A program made the position numbers and the translations under genes. Shown here in pieces: positions 34,124 to 43,720 of a stretch of DNA of 64,000 nt. The notes under the pieces are model-generated. The model ran no database searches. It saw only the letters and a program-made list of their open reading frames with translations, and had not been told where the DNA came from. Positions within the stretch are counted from its first letter, which is position 1; every line of letters starts with the position of its first letter. This stretch comes from Aeromonas piscicola. Lineage in GTDB: Bacteria; Pseudomonadota; Gammaproteobacteria; Enterobacterales; Aeromonadaceae. The DNA is taken from positions 124,001 through 188,000 of the forward strand of contig NZ_CDBL01000052.1 of the NCBI RefSeq assembly GCF_000820005.1, read 5' to 3'.

Positions 34124-35287
34124 CTAGCTGCCGCGCTGCGCCGTTCTGGTCAGGGTGAGGTAGTTGCCGAGCACAGGCAAGCCTTGCAGGTGGCGGCGCA
34201 GCATGTCGAGGGCGGCGAAGGCGAGGATCTTGCGCCGGCTCTCGGGATCCCGGTGGCTGGCCTTCAGCGTCTGGCCGATCTGTTGCCCGTCGGCGCAGAG
34301 CAGCAGCGGCACGCCGTCCGGCCCCTCCCATCCCATGGTCAGGTTCAGCCCCTCACTCTTTGCCTCCAACTGCGCCAGCTCGCTGGCGACGTCGCCGCGA
34401 AAACCGGCCTCAAGCCGGGGATACTCGTGGCAGAGGGCGAGCAGCGCACCCCGGCTCTCCCCCTCCAGCAGAGTCAGCGGCCTCTCCCCCAGCAGAGCCA
34501 GGATCTGCTGCGCAGGCTCTTCATCTCCCCGTCCCACCAGCCAGGGCTGGATCGCCGCGAGCAGTCGTGCCTCGGCGGCATCCATGTCGGCGGCGCTGGC
34601 GCCGTGGCCTATGAGTTTCAGCTCGATCAACGGCATGGAAGAGCGGTAGCCCAGCTCGATACCGGTCGGCCAGGGGGCCGCATCCAGCATGTCGGAGAGG
34701 GCCGATTCCGAGACGCCAAAGCTGTAGAAGCGGCGCAGTTCGGTATCGGACTGCGCGCCAGCCAGCTGCTTGAGGCGCGGCAAGATCTGCTCGTGCACCA
34801 TCTGCTTGAATTCGAACGGCACGCCCGGGGTGAAGAAGAGCTGGCTCTGGCCCTGATGGCCGGTGTGGGTGACCACAAAGCCACAGGCGGTGCCGACCGG
34901 GTTGTCCAGGATCTCGCAATCTTGCGGCAGCCAGGCCTGCTTGGCGTTGCTGGCGGGCATGATGCGGCCCCGGCTGGCGTAGCGCGCCGCTATGGTGGCG
35001 AGCCAGTCCGGGAACAGGGCCAAGGGTTGGTCGAACGCCTCGGCCGCCGCCTGGGCGGTGAGATCATCGGCGGTGGGGCCCAGGCCGCCGCACACCAGCA
35101 CCACCTCGGCGCGGCTGGCGCTCTCCTGCAGCACGGTTCTCAGATCGGCGAGGTTGTCCCCCACGGTGACGCGGCGGCGCACCTGCCAGCCCTGCTCCAG
35201 CAGCAGGGCGCTGAGCCAGGCGGCATTGGTATCCACCACCAGACCCGTCACTATCTCGTCTCCGGTGCTGATGATCTCGATACGCAT
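34124..35287 (-). CDS. CinA family protein (YfaY-like)
   Basis: The 387-residue protein has the MoCF-type CinA N-terminal domain (IEIISTGDEIVTGLVVDTNAAWLS, VVLVCGGLGPTADDLTAQAAA, FFTPGVPFEFKQM) and a C-terminal domain that has lost most of the usual NMN-deamidase signature. It therefore resembles E. coli YfaY, the inactive CinA relative, more than PncC. Its role is unclear. It is followed on the same strand, upstream, by the HD-GYP gene with a 58-base gap, and is convergent with the ABC exporter. Confidence 0.8.
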   Translation of the reverse strand: MRIEIISTGDEIVTGLVVDTNAAWLSALLLEQGWQVRRRVTVGDNLADLRTVLQESASRAEVVLVCGGLGPTADDLTAQAAAEAFDQPLALFPDWLATIAARYASRGRIMPASNAKQAWLPQDCEILDNPVGTACGFVVTHTGHQGQSQLFFTPGVPFEFKQMVHEQILPRLKQLAGAQSDTELRRFYSFGVSESALSDMLDAAPWPTGIELGYRSSMPLIELKLIGHGASAADMDAAEARLLAAIQPWLVGRGDEEPAQQILALLGERPLTLLEGESRGALLALCHEYPRLEAGFRGDVASELAQLEAKSEGLNLTMGWEGPDGVPLLLCADGQQIGQTLKASHRDPESRRKILAFAALDMLRRHLQGLPVLGNYLTLTRTAQRGS

Positions 35288-35345
35288 GGGGGCTCCTTGG
35301 GCTGGGGACGTGAACTGGGGCGGCCATGAACCATGGACGGGACAA

Positions 35346-36584
35346 TCAGGGCTTGGCGTGTTCGAAGTAGTAGCTGATCCGGGTACGTGGATTGAGGTAC
35401 TCGAACACTGCCGGGGGCAGTCGTTTGGGGTGGATCACCTTGGCGATCGACAGCTCGGCCTGTTGCAGATCTATGATGGCCGCCTCCTGGCGCGGGATGC
35501 GGGGATCGTACACCAGCACCGAGGGGTAGAGCAGGCGAGAGGCATTCACCGACATCACCAGACCTACCTGGCCGTTGGAGAGCTGCACCACGCTGCCCGG
35601 CGGGTATATGCCCATCAGCCGGATCAGCATGCTGAGGTATTCCGGGTTGAACTGGGCTTTGCGCTGCTTGTAGAGGCCGCTCAGGGCCGAGTAGGGCACC
35701 TTGGCCTGCAGGTGGCAGAGGTTGTCGTACTCGTTGATCAGCGACACCATCTGGGTAAGCGGGTCGAGCTGCCCCTTCTTGAGCCCCTCGGGCCCGCTGC
35801 CATCCAGGTATTCGTGGTGATGCAGCACGATTCCTTTGGCCTCGGCTGGAAAATCCTTGGCCAGATTGAGCAGGTCCAGCCCGTAGCGCGGGTGCTGAGC
35901 CATCAGGTTCTGCTCCGGTTTGGTCAGCGGCTCTGTCTTGCGCACTATCTGGCTCGGGATCTTCAGCTTGCCGATGTCGTGGAACAGGGCCCCCATGCCG
36001 ACCTGGCGGATCTCGTCGGCCGACATGTTGCACTCCTTGGCCAGCAGCATGCTGAGCACGCTGACGTTGAGGGAGTGGAAGTAGAGGTTGTTGCCATCCT
36101 CGCTGTCGGAGACCAGATGCAGCACCATTTCGTCCACCGACAGCAGCTGCTCCGTCATGGCGTTGATCAGCTCCTGCGCCTCGCCGATGGCGTTGAGGGG
36201 GCGGGACTGGATCTTGCTCATCACGCTGCGCACCTGCGCTAGCGATTGCTGGAATTGTTTCTCGCACTGCTGCAGATCGCGGCGATACTGCTGCAACTGC
36301 TCGATGCGGCGCTCTTTTTCCAGCTGCATCTCGGTCTGGCGCTGGGAGGTGTCCGGCGCCTCGGCCGCTTGCGGCTGGATCTGGCTCAGCGGCTTGGGTG
36401 GGGCATCGCTCTTGTCGGGAATGATGGTGACGAGCTTGAGGCCGAGCCGGCGGATCAGCTCTATCTCCTCTTCATTCTTGAGCTTGAAGCTGGAAAACAG
36501 GAAGGGGTGTTCGCGCCAACCCAGTGGCAGAGAAACGAAATTGCCGACTTGCAGTCGGTCTACGGAAATCTTGATACCTGTCAT
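35346..36584 (-). CDS. HD-GYP domain protein with N-terminal DUF3391
   Basis: The 412-residue protein has a DUF3391-like N-terminal domain (1-60), a glutamine-rich linker/coiled coil (about 80-125) and an HD-GYP phosphodiesterase domain (about 165-330). The metal-binding residues are seen: H170, HD at 202-203, H231, HHHE at 255-258, D261. The GYP segment reads DGSGPEGL, so the tyrosine-containing GYP triplet is lost. HD-GYP enzymes hydrolyse cyclic di-GMP; this variant may be less active or act as a sensor. Start ATG 36584 is preferred to the GTG seven codons upstream. Confidence 0.85.
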   Translation of the reverse strand: MTGIKISVDRLQVGNFVSLPLGWREHPFLFSSFKLKNEEEIELIRRLGLKLVTIIPDKSDAPPKPLSQIQPQAAEAPDTSQRQTEMQLEKERRIEQLQQYRRDLQQCEKQFQQSLAQVRSVMSKIQSRPLNAIGEAQELINAMTEQLLSVDEMVLHLVSDSEDGNNLYFHSLNVSVLSMLLAKECNMSADEIRQVGMGALFHDIGKLKIPSQIVRKTEPLTKPEQNLMAQHPRYGLDLLNLAKDFPAEAKGIVLHHHEYLDGSGPEGLKKGQLDPLTQMVSLINEYDNLCHLQAKVPYSALSGLYKQRKAQFNPEYLSMLIRLMGIYPPGSVVQLSNGQVGLVMSVNASRLLYPSVLVYDPRIPRQEAAIIDLQQAELSIAKVIHPKRLPPAVFEYLNPRTRISYYFEHAKP

Positions 36585-36677
36585 TGTCTTGGCTGCGAGA
36601 GACACATGAGCCGTATGCTAGTCAAAGGCGGAGGTGAATACAAAAGGTATCTGATGACAGGGTTGGCGCTTTATTAT

Positions 36678-36701
36678 AGGCTTCTGGATGTCCAGACATA
36701 T
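36678..36701 (+). promoter_or_regulatory. MetJ operator (three met boxes) upstream of metA
   Basis: AGGCTTCT, GGATGTCC and AGACATAT follow each other without gaps and match the met box AGACGTCT at 6, 5 and 6 of 8 bases. The block ends 26 bases before the metA ATG. MetJ with S-adenosylmethionine binds tandem met boxes and represses methionine genes. Confidence 0.7.
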
Positions 36702-36727
36702 TTACCGATGCAGTACAGGGAGTAAGC

Positions 36728-37672
36728 ATGCCGATCAAGATCCCGGATCAGTTACCCGCCGCCGAAGTGCTGGGGCAGGAGAACATCTTCGTGATGACGG
36801 AATCCAGGGCCGTCACCCAGAACATACGCCCGTTGCGGGTGTTGATCCTCAACCTGATGCCCAAGAAGATTGAAACCGAGATCCAGCTGATGCGGATGCT
36901 CTCCAACTCGCCGTTGCAGGTGGACGTGGATCTGCTGCGCATCGACGATCGGGAGTCGAAGAACACGCCCCAGGCACATCTCGAGAACTTCTATCACGAT
37001 TTCGAACAGGTGCGGGGCAACAACTACGACGGCATGATCATCACGGGAGCGCCGCTCGGGCTGGTGGAGTTCGAGGAGGTAGTCTACTGGCCACGCATCG
37101 TCGAGATCATCGAGTGGTCCCATCAGCACGTGACCTCGACTCTGTTCCTCTGCTGGGCAGTGCAGGCGGCGCTGAAAGCCTTGTATGGCATGGAAAAACA
37201 GACCCACGGCGAGAAGCTCTCTGGCATCTATCGCCACCACAGGCTCGATGAGCACGAGCCGCTGCTGCGCGGCTTCGATGATGAATTCGTGGCGCCCCAC
37301 TCCCGCTATGCGGCATTCGACGGGGATCTCATCCGCGCCCACACCGACCTGCAGATCTTTGCCGAGTCCGAGGAGGCCGGAGTCTATCTGGCGGCGACCA
37401 AGGATTGTCGCCAGGTGTTCGTCACCGGTCACCCTGAATATGATGTTCTGACCCTTGATGGGGAGTACCGGCGGGATCTGGCGGCCGGGCTCGAGCCCGT
37501 CATCCCGGTCAACTATTACCCGAATAACGATCCCGGCCAGACCCCGCGCGCCAGCTGGCGCAGTCACGGTCACCTGCTGTTCTCCAACTGGCTCAACTAC
37601 TACGTCTATCAGCTCACCAGCTATCGGGTGGAAGACATAGGCAAGGTGTTTACCTACCAGCAGCCCAAGTAA
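36728..37672 (+). CDS. metA: Homoserine O-succinyltransferase
   Basis: MetA activates homoserine with succinyl-CoA, the first committed step to methionine. The 314-residue protein has the acyl-nucleophile Cys142 in [11 protein letters not shown] and the catalytic H235 and E237 in [19 protein letters not shown] and [15 protein letters not shown] at the N-terminus are family hallmarks. Some homologues use acetyl-CoA; the presence of metY elsewhere in the window makes acetyl- versus succinyl-homoserine use worth testing. A MetJ operator lies upstream. Confidence 0.95.
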   Translation: MPIKIPDQLPAAEVLGQENIFVMTESRAVTQNIRPLRVLILNLMPKKIETEIQLMRMLSNSPLQVDVDLLRIDDRESKNTPQAHLENFYHDFEQVRGNNYDGMIITGAPLGLVEFEEVVYWPRIVEIIEWSHQHVTSTLFLCWAVQAALKALYGMEKQTHGEKLSGIYRHHRLDEHEPLLRGFDDEFVAPHSRYAAFDGDLIRAHTDLQIFAESEEAGVYLAATKDCRQVFVTGHPEYDVLTLDGEYRRDLAAGLEPVIPVNYYPNNDPGQTPRASWRSHGHLLFSNWLNYYVYQLTSYRVEDIGKVFTYQQPK

Positions 37673-37688
37673 GGATCAGCGTGGCGGC

Positions 37689-38207
37689 TCAGTCGGCCTG
37701 CTCTCGTCGCGCGGTCAGGGCGTCGAGCCACTGGCGATGCACCGCCAGGGTGAAGGCCTTGGGCCTGTGGGCCCGGATGGCGGCCATGGCCTCCTGCTGT
37801 TGCTGGCCGAGGGAGACAAGCAGTGCTGCCGCGACCAGACCGGTGCGGCCGCTGCCCCCCTTGCAGTGGATGACCAGGTGTTTGCCCTCGTGCAGCAGGC
37901 CGGTCAGTTGCGGCAGAGCCTGTTGCCAGGCCTGTTCGAAAGTGGCATCGGGGGCCTGATCGTCTTCGATGGGCAGGTGGAACCAGCGCATGCCGCTTGC
38001 CTCGACCTGCGGGCCAAGCTGGCTCAGTGCGAGCCGGGCCAGTTCGGCCTCTGTCATCAGGGTCAGCACGCCATGGGCCCCCGCCAGCCTGAGCTGATCC
38101 AGTGCCAGTGGCAGCGCCACCTGCTGGGTGCCGGGGCAGGGGGTCAGCAGCAGCTGGCCATCGACGCGGGGCACTTCCTGGCTCCAGAAGGGGTGAGACG
38201 GGTGCAT
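37689..38207 (-). CDS. Dual-specificity/tyrosine phosphatase-like protein
   Basis: The 172-residue protein contains the CX5R phosphatase loop HCKGGSGRTG (Cys115, Arg121) and a candidate general acid in LPIEDDQAPD (82-83). The rest fits the compact dual-specificity phosphatase fold. AAGGAC precedes the ATG at 38207. It is convergent with metA, separated by 16 bases, and has no obvious partner kinase nearby. Substrate unknown. Confidence 0.85.
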   Translation of the reverse strand: MHPSHPFWSQEVPRVDGQLLLTPCPGTQQVALPLALDQLRLAGAHGVLTLMTEAELARLALSQLGPQVEASGMRWFHLPIEDDQAPDATFEQAWQQALPQLTGLLHEGKHLVIHCKGGSGRTGLVAAALLVSLGQQQQEAMAAIRAHRPKAFTLAVHRQWLDALTARREQAD

Positions 38208-38364
38208 AAAGGTCCTTATGAGGCCAGCAAGGGCGAGGCGAGCCGGCATGGCCGGTTTCTGAGTGCGCCAAAGCATAGGGGGCGCGGCCCCGATGTCAAT
38301 CTGCGTTGTGTTCGGCCCGGTTTACGGGCAGAGTCTAAAAAATTGATCGGTTCAAGGAGTTAAG

Positions 38365-38835
38365 ATGAGAAACCTGGATCAACTGGATTTGGATATCCTG
38401 GCCCATCTGTTTCGTGATGCGGGCATGACCAACAAGGATCTGGCCGCCCTGGTCGGCGTGGCGCCGTCCACCTGCCTGGAGCGGGTGCGCAAGCTGCAAC
38501 AGGATGGGGTGCTCAAGGGCGCCCATTGCGAAGTGGATCATCAGGCGCTCGGTGGCCATATCCAGGCCATGGTCTCGCTGCAACTGGCGCGTCACAGCCG
38601 CCAGATCATCGATGCCTTCCGCGATGCCATTCTGGCGCTGCCCGAAGTGATCAGCCTGTTTCACATGGGTGGCAAGGATGATTTCCTGGTGCACCTCTGC
38701 GTCGCCGATACCGAGCATCTGCGCAATTTCGTGTTCGATCACTTCACCTCCCGGGAGGAGGTGGTGCACCTCGAAACCTCGCTGGTGTTTGAACACAGGT
38801 TCAGCCGCTCGCTGCCCTGTTTCCTCAACACCTGA
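38365..38835 (+). CDS. Lrp/AsnC family transcriptional regulator
   Basis: The 156-residue protein has an N-terminal winged helix (LDQLDLDILAHLFRDAGMTNKDLAALVGVAPSTCLERVRKL, residues 4-45) and a C-terminal RAM ligand-binding domain (LPEVISLFHMGGKDDFLVHLCVADTEHLRNFV). Such proteins respond to amino acids. The target is unknown; the neighbouring phosphatase and sulfatase genes are both on the other strand. A strong bidirectional terminator follows. Confidence 0.9.
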   Translation: MRNLDQLDLDILAHLFRDAGMTNKDLAALVGVAPSTCLERVRKLQQDGVLKGAHCEVDHQALGGHIQAMVSLQLARHSRQIIDAFRDAILALPEVISLFHMGGKDDFLVHLCVADTEHLRNFVFDHFTSREEVVHLETSLVFEHRFSRSLPCFLNT

Positions 38836-38852
38836 CCCCGTGTTGCGCCCAA

Positions 38853-38884
38853 CATAAAACCCGCCAATCGGCGGGTTTTATGTT
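38853..38884. terminator. Bidirectional terminator between the Lrp gene and the LTA synthase-like gene
   Basis: A 14-bp perfect stem (ACATAAAACCCGCC 38853-38866, GGCGGGTTTTATGT 38871-38884) with an AATC loop. T-runs occur within the stem on both strands, so it can end both convergent genes. Confidence 0.85.
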
Positions 38885-38898
38885 ATTGCGGCGGGGGT

Positions 38899-40863
38899 TC
38901 AGTTCAGCGCTGTCTGGGTATCCGGCGCCGTCTGGTAGAGCCCTTTCTGATAAGCCAGGCTGCCCCACAGCGCCAGCCCGAGCGCGGCATCCTTCATGGC
39001 ATCCGGCTGCGCCGCCGGGGTGAGGGTTTCGGTGGCATCCTCATAGATGAAGCCTTCCGCCGGGCGCTCAGGTTGCAGTATCACCACGTCCTTGCCCCGC
39101 ATCAGGGCGAAATTCTTGTCGTACTGCATGATGGCGCGCCCCGGCCAGTCGGCGGGCATCTGGGTCAGATCCTTGCCCAGCATGGGGTAGTCGGCGCTTA
39201 TCCCCATCAGGGAGAGCAGGGTTGGCGCCATGTCGATCTGGCTGACGATACGCGGATCCTGCTTCGGGGCTATGCCGTCACCGACGATGACGCCGGGAAT
39301 GTGGAAGCGGGGGATGGGCACCAGGCTGGCACCGCCGACCCGGCTGTCGTGATCGGCGATGACCAGAAACAGGGTGTCCTTCCAGTATGCTGACTGCTTA
39401 GCCTTCTTGAAGAATTCGCCGATGGCGTAGTCGGCGTACTTGGCCGCGTTGTTGCGGGTCTGCTTGGGCTGCTCATAGAGGGCGATACGGTCGTCCGGGA
39501 ATTCGAACGGATCGTGGTTGCTGGAGCTGAACACCAGGCTGAAGAAGGGTTTTCCCTCCTTGTGCAGCGCCTTGAAGGTCTCGTCGGCCTTGGCCATCAG
39601 ATCCTCGTCCGAGGCACCCCAGGATCCCTTGAACACGGGGTTCTTGAAGTCCTTCTGCTCGACTATGGTGGTGAAGCCGTTGCCGAGGAAGAAGCTGCGC
39701 ATGTTGTCGAAGTGACTCTCGCCGCCGTAGATGAAGCTGGTGTCGTAGCCGCGCTGTTTGAGCAGATCCGCGATGGTAAAGAAGTTGGTCTGACTCTTGC
39801 CAAGCTTGACCACGGCCTGGGCCGGGGTGGGAGTGAAGCCGGTCAGCACGGCTTCTATACCGCGCACCGAGCGGGTGCCGGTGGCGTAGAGCTGCTCGAA
39901 GGCCCACCCCTCTTGCGACAAGGCATCGATGTTAGGGGTGAGTGGCAGGCCGCCGAGGGAGCCGACAAACTGGGCGCCCAGGCTCTCCTGCAGCAGGATC
40001 ACCAGGTTCTTCGGTTTGCCGATATAGCTGGCCTCGTTGAAGGTCTGGCTGGGCAGGGTTGCCGAGCTGAATGCGTGGGGCTCGCGGCCACTCTCCTGGC
40101 GAATGAGCTCCAGAATGCGCGCCGGGGGCAGCTTGCCGTAGAACTGGCTGGCATCTTCTTCATCGTCCATCTGATTGATGGCGAAGAAGAGGGAGTAGGA
40201 GGAGTTGACGGTCAGCGCATTGATCAGGGGATCGCTGGTAAACGCCACCATGGCCGGGTTCAGGGCGCGATGGCCCAGGCTGGAACGGGCGCCGAGAAAG
40301 CCTATGGCCAGAATGAGCAGGGCGAAGGCGGGCCGCCAGTACCAGCGCGGGAAGGTGAGATCGCGCAGCAGGCGCCCGCTCAGCCACCAGCCACCGCCCA
40401 GGGTCAGCAGGCTGAACAGCACGGCGGCCAGCAGCTCTCCCTTGCGGCCGGCCCACAGCATGGAGAGCACCTCCTTCGGATAGATGAGGTACTCCACATA
40501 GAGGCGGTTGGGCCTGACCCCGTATTCGGTTACGAAGGAGGGGGTGGAGATCTCCAGGAAGAGCATCAGCCAGAGCCCCAGGGTCAGCCAGACCCGGATG
40601 ATCTGCAGCCAGGCCCGACCGATCGGGTGGGGCCCCGCCAGCAGCAGGGTCAGCATGGCGGGCACACCCCACAGCCAGCAGAGGGTGGCGAAATCGACCC
40701 GCAGCCCTTGCAGCAGCATCTCCTGCCAACCGGCAACGGCATCGACCCGTTCCAGTTGCCAGAGGCCGAGGCCGAGTCGGCTGACGGAGAGAGAGACGAG
40801 TGCGATCAATGAAAAAACGGCGATGGGCCAAAACGGTCCCAGCCATTGTCTGATAGTGGTCAT
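38899..40863 (-). CDS. LTA synthase-like sulfatase (membrane phosphoglycerol/phosphoethanolamine transferase type)
   Basis: The 654-residue protein has five N-terminal membrane helices (to about residue 190) and a periplasmic alkaline-phosphatase-type domain. NLVILLQESLGAQFVGS (metal ligand E293), ATGTRSVRGIEAVLTG (nucleophile T330), FIYGGESHFDNM and VIADHDSRVGG are the LtaS/MdoB/OpgB marks. In Gram-negatives such enzymes add phosphoglycerol or similar groups to periplasmic glucans or lipids. TAGGAA precedes ATG 40863. It is monocistronic. Confidence 0.85.
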   Translation of the reverse strand: MTTIRQWLGPFWPIAVFSLIALVSLSVSRLGLGLWQLERVDAVAGWQEMLLQGLRVDFATLCWLWGVPAMLTLLLAGPHPIGRAWLQIIRVWLTLGLWLMLFLEISTPSFVTEYGVRPNRLYVEYLIYPKEVLSMLWAGRKGELLAAVLFSLLTLGGGWWLSGRLLRDLTFPRWYWRPAFALLILAIGFLGARSSLGHRALNPAMVAFTSDPLINALTVNSSYSLFFAINQMDDEEDASQFYGKLPPARILELIRQESGREPHAFSSATLPSQTFNEASYIGKPKNLVILLQESLGAQFVGSLGGLPLTPNIDALSQEGWAFEQLYATGTRSVRGIEAVLTGFTPTPAQAVVKLGKSQTNFFTIADLLKQRGYDTSFIYGGESHFDNMRSFFLGNGFTTIVEQKDFKNPVFKGSWGASDEDLMAKADETFKALHKEGKPFFSLVFSSSNHDPFEFPDDRIALYEQPKQTRNNAAKYADYAIGEFFKKAKQSAYWKDTLFLVIADHDSRVGGASLVPIPRFHIPGVIVGDGIAPKQDPRIVSQIDMAPTLLSLMGISADYPMLGKDLTQMPADWPGRAIMQYDKNFALMRGKDVVILQPERPAEGFIYEDATETLTPAAQPDAMKDAALGLALWGSLAYQKGLYQTAPDTQTALN

Positions 40864-41122
40864 TGTTGTTCCTACAAGCCTGTTTGCACCCGTCCTCGGG
40901 CACATTGTTTTTATATTGCAGGGTTATGACAGCGGGTCTGGGGAAAGGTTGCGTGTAGGTGCCGTTTAAAAGGATGTTTTGGCACGATTTATGATTTTTA
41001 TGTGAGGGCGATCAGAGATCCAAGACAGTATAAACGGCTGGGGAAACTGTGATCCCCTTTGCAAAGTCATGTAGGTCACTTCCCTATAATGACGCCGAAT
41101 TTTCTCAATCGGAGCCGAAGGG

Positions 41123-41380
41123 ATGCCGGTCTTTATCGATGTGGAGTATTTGCAGGGATGGTGCCTGTTCGTGGTGCTCTCCGATGGCACCACGGGGGCG
41201 CTGGACCTGACCCCCTGGCGCGCGTTGCCCCTGTTTGCAGCGCTGGATTCGGAGCGGCGTTGTGCCCGGGTCTTCATCAATCGTCACCACCAGCTGGAGT
41301 GGCCTGCCGGCTGCACCTTGTCGGCCCACGAGGTCTATCACCTGATCAGACCCATCAACGAGCGGGAGGCCTTCAACTAA
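41123..41380 (+). CDS. DUF2442 domain protein
   Basis: The 85-residue protein fits DUF2442 (VFIDVEYLQGWCLFVVLSDGTTGALDLTPW at the start, INRHHQLEWPAGCTLSAHEVYHLI later), small proteins that bind other proteins or DNA in some toxin-antitoxin-like pairs. No toxin partner (such as DUF4160) is beside it. GAAGGG lies directly before the ATG. Function not known. Confidence 0.75.
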   Translation: MPVFIDVEYLQGWCLFVVLSDGTTGALDLTPWRALPLFAALDSERRCARVFINRHHQLEWPAGCTLSAHEVYHLIRPINEREAFN

Positions 41381-41550
41381 GCCCCTATTTTTGTGAGCCA
41401 TCCCCAGATTCCTGTAACTGGAATGTTTGTTCGTTTGCCTTCTCTACCCAATTTGGGTAAAACCTGCGCAACATTTTGCCAACCCCTCTCCCAGCTTTGC
41501 CCGTCAAGGCTTGCCGCCTCCCGCCGCAGGCCTTTTTTGCGGCCGGATGG

Positions 41551-41577
41551 CAAACCTTTCCCTAGCGGAAAGGTTTG
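41551..41577 (+). promoter_or_regulatory. CueR/MerR-like operator upstream of the copper receptor
   Basis: A perfect 11-base inverted repeat, CAAACCTTTCC (41551-41561) and GGAAAGGTTTG (41567-41577), with a 5-base centre. The inner 21 bases (41554-41574) follow the ACCTT...AAGGT spacing of the E. coli copA CueR operator and agree with it at 17 positions as I recall that site. It is 53 bases before the receptor start. Clear -35 and -10 hexamers are not obvious. Confidence 0.5.
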
Positions 41578-41629
41578 TTGGGTGAGATGAGAAAAACAAA
41601 AAAAACAAACAAAGAGATAAGGAATAAAC

Positions 41630-43597
41630 ATGGCTTGTCATATGCGCACCCCGCTCGCCCTGCTGATGGGCGGTCTCGCCTGCCACGGCGCCGCCGGTCA
41701 GGAGCCGGTCCAGCAGCTGGAGCCCATGGTGGTGGTCGCCAGCCGCCCCGCCAGCACCCTGGAAGTGACCCTGGATCCCAAGAAACCGGGCTCTCCCATG
41801 CCTGCCGCCGACGGCGCCGGTTATCTGAAAAACGTCACCGGCATGAGCATGGTGCGCAAGGGCGGACTGGGGGGCGATCCCGTGTTGCGGGGGATGGGGA
41901 TGTCCCGCCTCAACGTGCAGATGGATGGCGGCATGCTGGCCGGCGGCTGCGGCGGCCGCATGGATCCGCCCACCGCCTATGTGTTTCCCCAATCCTTCGA
42001 CCGGATCCGGGTGCTGAAGGGGCCGCAATCCCTTGAACAGGGCGCAACCCTGGCGGGCACTGTGCTGTTCGAACGGGACAGGCCCGAGTTCACCGCCCCC
42101 GGCGTCAAGGCCGAGGCCTCGGCGCTCTATGGCAGCTTCGGGCGCGACGACCAGATGCTGGATGCCACCGTCGGTGCCCCCGAGGGTTATCTGCGCGGCC
42201 AGTTCACCCACTCCGACAGCGATGACTATCGCGATGGCCACGGCGACAGGGTGCGCTCCTTCTATCGCCGCGAGAACGGCACAGCCCAGCTGGGCTGGAC
42301 GCCGGGGGAGCATACCTGGCTCGAACTTACCGCCGAGCGCAGCAACGCCCGTGCTGCCTATGCGGATCGCACCATGGACGGCCCCATGTTCGATCGGGAG
42401 TCCTTCGGCCTCAAGCTGAGGCAGGAGCAGATCAGCCGCCATTGGCAGCGCAGCGAGCTGACCCTGTGGGACAACGACATAGATCACATCATGGACAACT
42501 TCAGCCTGCGGCAAAGCAGCGGCATGAAGATGCTCTCCAACCCGGATCGGCGCAACACAGGCGGCCGCTGGGCCAACGACATAGCCCTGCCGGCCGACTG
42601 GCTGCTGACCGCCGGGCTCGATGCCAACCGGGATCAGCACAGGGCCCGTAGCGGGGTGGATTACGCCAGCCAGCCGCGCCAGCGCACCCTGCGTTTCGAA
42701 CAGCAGGGGGGCTTCGCCGAGCTGGGCCGCCAGCAGGGGGCCCACGGCTACAAGGGGGGCTACCGGCAGGACAGGGTCGAGACCACCCGTTATGGCGCGG
42801 GGGATCAAACCCTCTATAGCGATACCCTGACCCTGGACAGCGGCTTTGGCCGCTACGAATATCAGTGGTCGCCAGCCTGGTCGAGCTATCTGGCCTAGGG
42901 CCAGGCCAAGCGGGCACCGGATTACTGGGAGCGCAGCAAGGACAGCGTCCCCTTCACCCTCAGCCCAGAGCGCAGCCGTCAGTGGGATGCGGGGCTGGCC
43001 CTGCGCAGTCGCGAGCTGGACTTGACCCTCTCCTTGTTCAGCGCCGACATCCAGGACTACCTGCTCTATAACAACAAGTCGAACAAGGTGCGCAACATAG
43101 ATGCCCAGACCCGGGGCGGCGAGCTGGAAGGACGCTGGCAGTTTGCCGAGCTGTGGCGTCTCGATGGCGGCCTGGCGGTGGTCTATGGCGAAAACCAGAG
43201 CGATAACCAGCCGCTGGCCCAGATGCCGCCGCTCGATGGCAAGCTGGCGTTGGGCTGGCAGCCAGCCGAGGCGTGGAACTTTACCCTGCTTGGCCGCGCC
43301 GTCGCCGCGCAGGACAGGGTGGACGTGGGCGCGGGCACGGTTGCCGGTCAGGATCAGGGGGAGACCCCCGGCTTCTTCACCCTGAACCTGAGCGGTGCCT
43401 GGCAGTTTGCAGAGGGGTGGCAGCTGTCGGCCGGGGTGGACAACCTGTTCGACACCTTTTACTACGAACACCTCTCCAAGTCGGTGCACGCCAGTCAGGC
43501 GGGGCTGGGCTATGAACAGGTGGGTCGCATCCCGGAGCCGGGTCGCGCCGTCTGGCTCTCCCTCAACTACCGTTTCGCCTCCGCCGGCGTGCTCTAG
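41630..43597 (+). pseudogene. TonB-dependent copper receptor (OprC/NosA-like), interrupted by an in-frame TAG
   Basis: The frame encodes 655 codons with one internal stop, TAG at 42896-42898; the downstream part continues in the same frame without any shift (GQAKRAPDYWERSKD onward). The upstream part has a signal peptide, the plug (KNVTGMSMVRKGGLGGDPVLRGMGMSRLNVQMDGGM, GGRMDPPTAYVFP), and MxxxM-type methionine pairs (GMSM, GMGM) of OprC-like copper receptors. The barrel ends with AVWLSLNYRF. With one base change it would be intact, so this is a recent nonsense mutation, a sequencing error, or readthrough. AAGGAA precedes ATG 41630. Confidence 0.85.
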
Positions 43598-43720
43598 GCA
43601 GACGCGCCAACCGACTGAACCGGGTAACGTTTTCAGTCACAGACCCGTGCTGGCGGGACCGCTATCATGGCCCCGGAGTGGCGCCTTGTGCGCCGATACC
43701 ACCACAGCGGGAACATAACA

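Noticed and set aside
41504..43489. 661-codon minus-strand frame
   Set aside because: Antisense to the copper receptor; the receptor has domain motifs while this frame has none.
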